Both the position numbers and the translations under genes were made by a program. From the NCBI GenBank assembly GCA_051960215.1, contig JBQCEN010000077.1, forward strand, positions 1-10,476: DNA of 10,476 nt, in the 5' to 3' direction. Under the pieces are notes generated by a model, which searched no databases, was not told the DNA's origin, and worked only from the letters and a program-made list of their open reading frames with translations. The DNA comes from Pararhizobium_B sp051960215 (GTDB lineage: Bacteria; Pseudomonadota; Alphaproteobacteria; Rhizobiales; Rhizobiaceae). Positions 5,860 through 10,476 of this stretch are shown here, in pieces; positions within the stretch are counted from its first letter, which is position 1; each line of letters begins with the position of its first letter.

Positions 5860-6744
5860 TCAGCCCTTCCTGATCGCGGCCGCGCGGGCGAGGAGCCGCT
5901 CCGCCTGACGCAGATGCGGGCGGTCGAGCATCCTGCCGTCGAGGCCGAGGACGCCCGCCTCCGGTCCTGCCTCCGCGAACAGCGCCACGATCCGCCGCGC
6001 GCGCTCGACCTCGGATTCACCCGGCGTAAACACGCGGTTGATCGTCGCGAGCTGCGCGGGGTGGATCGCGAGCTTGCCTGAAAAGCCATCCCGAAGGGCC
6101 GCGCGGCATTCGTGCTCGAGTCCCGCCTCATCGCGAAAATCGGTGAAGACGGTATCGATCGCCTCGATGCCGGCATCGGCGGCGGCGAGCAACGTCATGC
6201 TTCGGGAAAGCCTGAAGACGTCGCCGTAGGAGCCATCCTTCCGGCGGTTTTCCGATGCGCCGACGTCGGCGGCGAGATCTTCCGCTCCCCAGGACAAAGC
6301 CTTCAGCCGCGGTGTGCGGCCGGCAAAGGAGGCGGCGCTCAGGACGCCCGTCGCGGTCTCGCCGGCAAGAGCGGTAATTGCCGTGCTCTCCTGCGCAAGG
6401 CCGAGGCGCGCCTCGTGAACGGAGAGCAGGGCGGCGAGATGCTGGACGTCCGCTCCGCTCCGCGGGTTCGGCAGGAGGATGGCGGCGGGTGCCCCTTCCA
6501 TGACGCCTTCGAAGTCGTCCTCGACCATTGCGGTGTTCAAGGCATTCACGCGGACCATCAGGGCAGGGCGCGGCCGCTCCGGGCGTGCTGCGAGGAGAAC
6601 ATCGCGCGCCATGGCGCGCGCGACCGCCTTGCGTCCGGCTGCGACGGAATCCTCGAGGTCGAGGATGATGCAATCGGCCTCGCTGTCGAGCGCCTTGCCG
6701 ATCTTGCGCTCCTGATCGGCGGGAACGAAAAGATAGGAGCGCAT
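5860..6744 (-). CDS. CitE-like CoA-ester lyase (HpcH/HpaI family)
   Basis: The 294-residue protein is a CitE/malyl-CoA-lyase-like TIM barrel of the HpcH/HpaI group, which cleaves, forms or hydrolyses CoA esters such as malyl-CoA or citramalyl-CoA. Signature segments in order are RSYLFVPA at 2-9, CIILDLEDSV at 25-34, MVRVNAL at 63-69, LAGETATGV at 126-134, LSWGAEDLAADVG at 150-162 and KLAIHPAQL at 224-232. A C-terminal Asp274 in RMLDRP lies where, from memory, human CLYBL and thioesterase-type relatives have a key Asp. Hydrolysis is therefore possible. No alpha or gamma citrate lyase subunit genes are nearby, so true citrate lyase is unlikely. The start codon overlaps the maoC-like stop by one base (TGATG). 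The exact substrate is unresolved. Confidence 0.9.
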   Translation of the reverse strand: MRSYLFVPADQERKIGKALDSEADCIILDLEDSVAAGRKAVARAMARDVLLAARPERPRPALMVRVNALNTAMVEDDFEGVMEGAPAAILLPNPRSGADVQHLAALLSVHEARLGLAQESTAITALAGETATGVLSAASFAGRTPRLKALSWGAEDLAADVGASENRRKDGSYGDVFRLSRSMTLLAAADAGIEAIDTVFTDFRDEAGLEHECRAALRDGFSGKLAIHPAQLATINRVFTPGESEVERARRIVALFAEAGPEAGVLGLDGRMLDRPHLRQAERLLARAAAIRKG

Positions 6745-7199
6745 CAGGCGGCCGGCCGCTTGCGCATCATGGCCTGGCGATTGCAGCGGGCGACGAGAAC
6801 ATCGTTCTGATTGAAGGCGCGATGCTGGAACTCGACGATGCCCCGGTCGGGCTTCGACCGCGATTCGCGGGCGGAGATCACTTCGGTTTCGACGTGCAGC
6901 GTGTCGCCGTGGAAGAGCGGGTGAGGGAACACGACCTCCGTCATCCCGAGATTTGCGATTGTCGTGCCGAGCGTCGTGTCATTGACCGAGATGCCGATCA
7001 TCAGGCCGAGGGTGAAGAGCGAGTTGACCAGCGGCTGGCCCCACTCCGTCCCTGCGGCGAAGGCAAAGTCGATATGGAGTGGCTGCGGGTTCAAAGTCAT
7101 GTTGGAGAACAGCATGTTGTCCGCTTCCGTTATCGTGCGTCGCAAGCTGTGCCGGAAGACCTGGCCGGGTTCGAACTCTTCGAGATATTGGCCGCGCAT
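6744..7199 (-). CDS. MaoC-like hot-dog dehydratase/hydratase, FkbR2-like
   Basis: This 151-residue single hot-dog protein belongs to the MaoC-like group and most resembles the FkbR2-like branch. Members act on enoyl-CoA or related thioesters. The active-site region reads TEADNMLFSNMTLNPQPLHID at 24-44. His42 is conserved, but the residue five before it is Asn37, where PhaJ-type hydratases have the catalytic Asp. A second typical block is FPHPLFHGDTL at 91-101. The start is supported by GGGAGG (minus strand, 7205-7210) five bases upstream. It overlaps the CitE-like gene by one base, and pairing of such genes is common in this class of bacteria. Together they could handle a branched or hydroxylated dicarboxylic acyl-CoA, but this is inference. 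Confidence 0.88.
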   Translation of the reverse strand: MRGQYLEEFEPGQVFRHSLRRTITEADNMLFSNMTLNPQPLHIDFAFAAGTEWGQPLVNSLFTLGLMIGISVNDTTLGTTIANLGMTEVVFPHPLFHGDTLHVETEVISARESRSKPDRGIVEFQHRAFNQNDVLVARCNRQAMMRKRPAA

Positions 7200-7210
7200 C
7201 GCCGCCTCCC

Positions 7211-7343
7211 TTGATGCTGCTCCTTCTTCTTATAGGGGCGGGAACTGCGGCAAATCCAGCGTGCAGCCGGCGCCGGCCCGTTAAGAAAGATGGTAAAGAG
7301 GACGTAAACCTTTTGCCGCTAGCCTCGAAGCTCAAGTCTTCGA
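7211..7343. promoter_or_regulatory. Divergent promoter region between maoC-like and DUF2336 genes
   Basis: The 164-base gap (7200-7363) is the largest in the window and should hold two divergent promoters. On the minus strand TATAAG (7229-7234) could be a -10 box for the maoC-like gene, but no good -35 is seen. An A/T-rich island at 7281-7314 stands out and has GTAAA twice, 11 bases apart (7293-7297 and 7304-7308). GCCGGCGCCGGC at 7266-7277 is a perfect 12-base palindrome. TCGAAG/CTTCGA (7325-7330, 7338-7343) forms a small hairpin in the presumed 5' leader of the DUF2336 gene. None of these matches a site I can name with confidence. Confidence 0.3.
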
Positions 7344-7363
7344 TTGCGTGGCCGGGGGTTCTC

Positions 7364-8503
7364 ATGATCGTTCAAGCCTTCCTGCGATGGGCGGGCACCG
7401 CCGCGACCGGACAACGCGTGCGGGCGGCGGAAGCGTTGGCCGAGGCCTATGTCGCGGGAAGTCTCTCGGGCGACGACCGACACGCGGCCGAGGCGGCGAT
7501 GATGTTCCTGCTCGACGATCCGTCGCCTAGGGTCCGACTTGCGATGGCGCACGTGCTGGCGCCTTTCCCTGATGCCCCGAGGGCGCTGATGTGCGCGCTC
7601 GCGCAGGACCAGGTCGAGGTCGCGACGCTCGTTCTCTCCTGCTCCCGCGTCCTCGTCGATGCCGACCTGATCGATCTCGTCGCGGACGACCGGCCTGCTA
7701 TGCAGCGCGCCATCGCGTCACGGCTCGGGCTTTCGCGCGCGGTCAGCGCGGCGCTGGCGGAGGTCGGGTGCCGCGAGGCGGTGGGCGAACTCCTGGACAA
7801 CGCCCATGCGGCGATCGCGGCCGTGTCGCTTCGCCGTATCCTCGAACGCTTCGGCATGGTCGCCGAGATTCGCGCCCAGCTCCTCGACCGGCACGACCTG
7901 CCGGGCGACCTCCGTCACGAACTGATGGAGAGCATCAGCGATGCCTTGTCTTCGAACGGTCTCGTTACGGCAACGATCGGGGCGGAAAGGCTTCGGCGGG
8001 TTACGAGCGATGCCTGCCGCAGCGCGACGTTGCGCCTTGCGGCTGATACGATGGCAGCAGACCTCCCGGCGCTGGCCGAGCATCTGAGGATCCGGGGCCG
8101 CCTGACGCCGTCGTTCCTCATGGACGCGCTCTGCCGCGGGCATGTCGACTTCTTCGTCGCCGCCATCGTCAGCCTGAGCGGGAGCGACGAGCGCCGCGTT
8201 CGGGCGATCCTCGTCGACGGCGGCGCCGGAAGCATGCGCGCGCTTTTCAGGAAGGCGACGATCCCAACGGATCTGAACGCGGTCTTCGTGGACGCGGTCA
8301 CGCTTTGGCGGGCAGCCGAGCGTGAATCGGGCCAGGAGGCGTCAATCGCAATCCCGCAGCGCCTGATCGCCCGTCATGCCGAGGCGGCGCGGCGCTCGCC
8401 GCTCGTCGCCGACCTTCTGGTGCTCGTCGAGCGCTTCGGCCGCGCGGCGCTCCGGGACGATGTACGGAGGCACGCGGACGCGGCGATCGGCTACGCCGCC
8501 TGA
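7364..8503 (+). CDS. DUF2336 family protein
   Basis: The 379-residue protein fits DUF2336, an alphaproteobacterial family of unknown function. The N-terminal part is recognisable: IVQAFLRW at 2-9, an alanine-rich helical stretch, then AAMMFLLDDPSPRVRLAMA at 44-62. The whole chain reads as repeated amphipathic helices rich in Ala, Leu and Arg, similar to HEAT-like repeats, so a scaffold or protein-binding role is plausible. No catalytic motif, signal peptide or membrane segment is seen. The reading frame is open further upstream, but the ATG at 7364 is preferred. It follows GGGGG at 7354-7358 with 5-base spacing, and its first residues match the family as I recall it. It is transcribed alone and converges on the next gene with three bases between stops. 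Confidence 0.85.
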   Translation: MIVQAFLRWAGTAATGQRVRAAEALAEAYVAGSLSGDDRHAAEAAMMFLLDDPSPRVRLAMAHVLAPFPDAPRALMCALAQDQVEVATLVLSCSRVLVDADLIDLVADDRPAMQRAIASRLGLSRAVSAALAEVGCREAVGELLDNAHAAIAAVSLRRILERFGMVAEIRAQLLDRHDLPGDLRHELMESISDALSSNGLVTATIGAERLRRVTSDACRSATLRLAADTMAADLPALAEHLRIRGRLTPSFLMDALCRGHVDFFVAAIVSLSGSDERRVRAILVDGGAGSMRALFRKATIPTDLNAVFVDAVTLWRAAERESGQEASIAIPQRLIARHAEAARRSPLVADLLVLVERFGRAALRDDVRRHADAAIGYAA

Positions 8504-8506
8504 CGG

Positions 8507-8959
8507 CTATGAGGGGTCGTCGTCACGACCCCAGGGCACACGGCTCGAGAAGGCCTTCCAGACGCGCTCTCCCTGGGTGCCGATGAAGGTCCGCACTTCC
8601 GCCGTGCCGGGGATGTGGTGCCAGGCGCTCGCTGCCGCCGATTCCGTCCAGGCGACGACGGTCGCCGCGCCTGCGCGGATCGAGAGATCCGGAGGCCCGG
8701 CGTCGGGCTCGGTCGCTTCCGGGGATGGTGGTTCGCCCGGCGCGGCATCCGCCGTCGCGATGCCGAGCTGGTCCGACGTCTCGCACCGGGCGACGACGAC
8801 CGGATAGTCGACGCCCGAGAACTTCATGATCTCCTGCGTGGAGGCATCGGTACAGGTCGCGACGCTCCGGTAACCGCCGTCGACGGTCTTCAGGTGGCGG
8901 CACAGCGTCTCGCTGTCGTCGCACCCGAGGATGATCATCAGAACAAGAACCGACTTCAT
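8507..8959 (-). CDS. Small conserved-looking protein with N-terminal LGC, possible lipoprotein
   Basis: I cannot assign a function to this 150-residue protein. From the ATG at 8959 it begins MKSVLVLMIILGCDD, a short hydrophobic stretch ending in a lipobox-like ILGC. It could be a lipoprotein anchored at Cys13, though the signal is short. The region 13-59 holds four cysteines (13, 20, 36, 59), then YPVVVARC. A proline- and acid-rich linker spans about 71-91 (GEPPSPEATEPDAGPP). The C-terminal third has no recognised motif. A GTG at 8986 could add nine residues, but it would bury the hydrophobic start. The gene lies 71 bases downstream of parE on the same strand and may be read through from it. 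I have an impression of similar short proteins in rhizobia, not verified. Confidence 0.65.
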   Translation of the reverse strand: MKSVLVLMIILGCDDSETLCRHLKTVDGGYRSVATCTDASTQEIMKFSGVDYPVVVARCETSDQLGIATADAAPGEPPSPEATEPDAGPPDLSIRAGAATVVAWTESAAASAWHHIPGTAEVRTFIGTQGERVWKAFSSRVPWGRDDDPS

Positions 8960-9030
8960 GGCAGGTCCAGCCGTGACGTTCGGCACGCTCTAGAGACAGA
9001 GTGCGGCAATGCCATGATGCTGCGGATGCC

Positions 9031-10476
9031 TCAGATGTCGAGGTTCTCGGCGAAAGCGGCGCGTTCCTGGATGAACCGGAAGCGCGCCTCCGGCTTCGTG
9101 CCCATCAGGCTGTCGACCGCGCCGCGGGTCCCCTCGATATCTTCCATGTCGATCGCGACCTTGAGCAGCGTCCGCCGCGCCGGGTCCATCGTCGTCTCCT
9201 TCAACTGCGCCGGCAGCATCTCGCCGAGGCCCTTGAAGCGGCCGATCTCGATCTTGCCCTTGCCGTTGAACTCGCTGGCGATCAATTCGGCCCGATGTGC
9301 GTCGTCGCGGGCATAAAGCGTCTTCCCGCCCTGCGTGATGCGGTAGAGCGGAGGGACGGCGAGGTAGAGGTGGCCGCCGCGGATGAGCTCCGGCATCTCC
9401 TGGTAGAAGAAGGTGATGAGCAGCGAAGCGATATGCGCGCCGTCGACGTCGGCATCCGTCATGATGATGATGCGGTCGTAGCGCAAGTCCTCCTCGCGAT
9501 ACTTCGAGCGCGTGCCGCAGCCGAGCGCCTGGATCAGGTCGGCGATCTGCTGGTTGGCGCCGAGCTTCTCGCGGCCGGCGCTGGCGACGTTGAGGATCTT
9601 GCCGCGCAACGGGAGGATCGCCTGGTTCGTGCGGTTGCGCGCCTGCTTGGCCGAGCCACCGGCCGAATCGCCCTCGACGATGAAGAGCTCGGCGCCCTCG
9701 GCCACCGATTGCGAGCAGTCGGCAAGTTTGCCCGGGAGCCTCAGCTTGCGCACGGCCGTCTTGCGCGAGACGTCGCGCTCCTTGCGGCGGCGGACGCGCT
9801 CCTCGGCGCGCTCGATGACCCATTCGAGGAGCTTGTCCGCCTCGGCGGGCGCGTCGGCAAGGAAGTGGTCGAAGGGATCGCGGATCGCGTTCTCGACGAT
9901 CCGCTGGGCTTCCGCCGTCGCCAGCTTGTCCTTCGTCTGGCCGACGAATTCCGGCTCGCGGATGAAGACGGAGAGCATCCCGGCGGCCGAGATCATCACG
10001 TCGTCCGTCGTGATCAGCGAAGCCCGCTTGTTGCCGGTCAGCTCCGCATAGGCCTTGAGGCCGCGCGTCAGGGCGATGCGGAAGCCAGCCTCGTGGGTGC
10101 CGCCTTCGCCGGTCGGGATCGTGTTGCAGTAGGAATGGATAAAGGCATCGCCGCCATACCAGGTGACGGCCCATTCAAGGCTGCCGTGGCCCCCGGCACG
10201 CTCGGAACGGCCCGCGAAGATCTCGCGGGTGACCTGGAATTCCTTGCCGAGCGAGGCCTTGAGATAGTCCTTGAGCCCGCCCGGGAAGTGGAACGTGGCG
10301 CTGTCGGGGATTTCGTCGCCCTCGGCGAGCAGTGACGGCGCGCAGCGCAAGCGGATCTCGACGCCGCCGAAGAGTTTGGCCTTCGAGCGGGCCATGCGGA
10401 AGAGGCGGGCCGGATCGAATTTCGCACCGCGGCCGAAGATGTCGGCGTCCGGGTGGAAGCGCACGCGCGTGCCGCG
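9031..10476 (-). CDS. parE: DNA topoisomerase IV subunit B, partial (N-terminus beyond window)
   Basis: This is the C-terminal 481 residues of a type IIA topoisomerase ATPase subunit. Topoisomerase IV (ParC2ParE2) unlinks daughter chromosomes using ATP. The visible part starts at RGTRVRFHPD, near the end of the GHKL ATPase domain. It continues through the transducer domain with its QTKDKL switch loop (about 180-185). The TOPRIM domain has EGDSAGGSAKQ at about 268-278 and the metal-binding MTDADVDGAH at about 339-348. The end reads GRFKGLGEM and FIQERA. Segments such as LPGKLADCSQ, CGTR-x-KYREEDLRYD and LYLAVPPLYRITQGGK favour ParE over GyrB, as does the end soon after FIQERA. The gene is cut by the window edge, not broken. 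Its stop is TGA at 9031-9033. Confidence 0.95.
   Translation of the reverse strand, partial: RGTRVRFHPDADIFGRGAKFDPARLFRMARSKAKLFGGVEIRLRCAPSLLAEGDEIPDSATFHFPGGLKDYLKASLGKEFQVTREIFAGRSERAGGHGSLEWAVTWYGGDAFIHSYCNTIPTGEGGTHEAGFRIALTRGLKAYAELTGNKRASLITTDDVMISAAGMLSVFIREPEFVGQTKDKLATAEAQRIVENAIRDPFDHFLADAPAEADKLLEWVIERAEERVRRRKERDVSRKTAVRKLRLPGKLADCSQSVAEGAELFIVEGDSAGGSAKQARNRTNQAILPLRGKILNVASAGREKLGANQQIADLIQALGCGTRSKYREEDLRYDRIIIMTDADVDGAHIASLLITFFYQEMPELIRGGHLYLAVPPLYRITQGGKTLYARDDAHRAELIASEFNGKGKIEIGRFKGLGEMLPAQLKETTMDPARRTLLKVAIDMEDIEGTRGAVDSLMGTKPEARFRFIQERAAFAENLDI

Noticed and set aside
5860..6744. True citrate lyase beta subunit
   Set aside because: No citC, citD or citF genes are adjacent, and the linked MaoC-like gene fits a CoA-ester enzyme better.
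7281..7297. Possible CtrA-type site (TTAA, seven bases, TTAA) upstream of the DUF2336 gene
   Set aside because: TTAA is followed after eight bases by GTAA, so both spacing and second half-site deviate from the consensus.
7079..7363. Upstream extension of the DUF2336 frame to a GTG inside the maoC-like gene
   Set aside because: The extra 95 residues are antisense to the maoC-like gene and cross its promoter. The ATG at 7364 has a good ribosome-binding site and fits the family start.
9001..10335. A 444-codon open frame on the + strand opposite parE
   Set aside because: It is fully antisense to a clear ParE sequence. High GC content leaves such mirror frames open; the translation looks like low-complexity Ala/Arg/Asp/Leu text with no family resemblance.
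1..10476. Defence island, prophage, transposon, CRISPR or tRNA gene
   Set aside because: Apart from the MntA-HepT pair, no integrase, transposase, repeat array, nuclease cluster or tRNA-like fold was found on reading both strands.

Overview
The window is a GC-rich stretch of bacterial chromosome, almost fully coding, with short or overlapping gene junctions. The gene set (an Isu-like Fe-S scaffold protein, yidD, thrS, a DUF2336 protein, a CitE-like lyase paired with an FkbR2-like MaoC protein, and a parE subunit with alphaproteobacterial signatures) points to an alphaproteobacterium, most likely Hyphomicrobiales (Rhizobiales). The family or genus cannot be fixed from this sequence alone. I see no rRNA, tRNA, CRISPR array, insertion sequence or prophage.

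Left part (1-3532, + strand): a scaffold-type Fe-S protein gene is followed by a two-gene type VII toxin-antitoxin module (MntA nucleotidyltransferase and HepT HEPN toxin), then yidD (membrane-protein insertion factor) and thrS (threonyl-tRNA synthetase). The TA module sits exactly between the Fe-S gene and yidD, two genes that I recall as neighbours in rhizobia. It looks like an accessory insertion in a housekeeping row, and yidD now starts inside the end of hepT. The thrS leader holds a hairpin whose loop carries CGU close to the Shine-Dalgarno sequence. This recalls the anticodon-mimic operator of E. coli thrS, but it is only a hypothesis here.

Middle part (3533-5852): a convergent hairpin ends thrS. 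Next comes a minus-strand secreted protein built from three similar beta-rich modules, and a divergent promoter region of about 110 bases. A tight + strand pair follows, a YdjA-like nitroreductase and a flavin-reductase-like split-barrel protein, both expected to bind FMN.

Right part (5860-10476): a minus-strand pair of overlapping genes encodes the MaoC-like protein and the CitE-like CoA-ester lyase. Divergent from them lies a DUF2336 helical-repeat protein. A small minus-strand cysteine-containing protein, possibly a lipoprotein, sits just downstream of parE (topoisomerase IV subunit B), which runs off the right edge and lacks most of its ATPase domain here.

Most of the window is ordinary core genome. 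The features most worth a second look are the TA module within the housekeeping row, the thrS leader hairpin, the scaffold protein lacking a canonical cysteine and aspartate, and two poorly characterised envelope-directed proteins.
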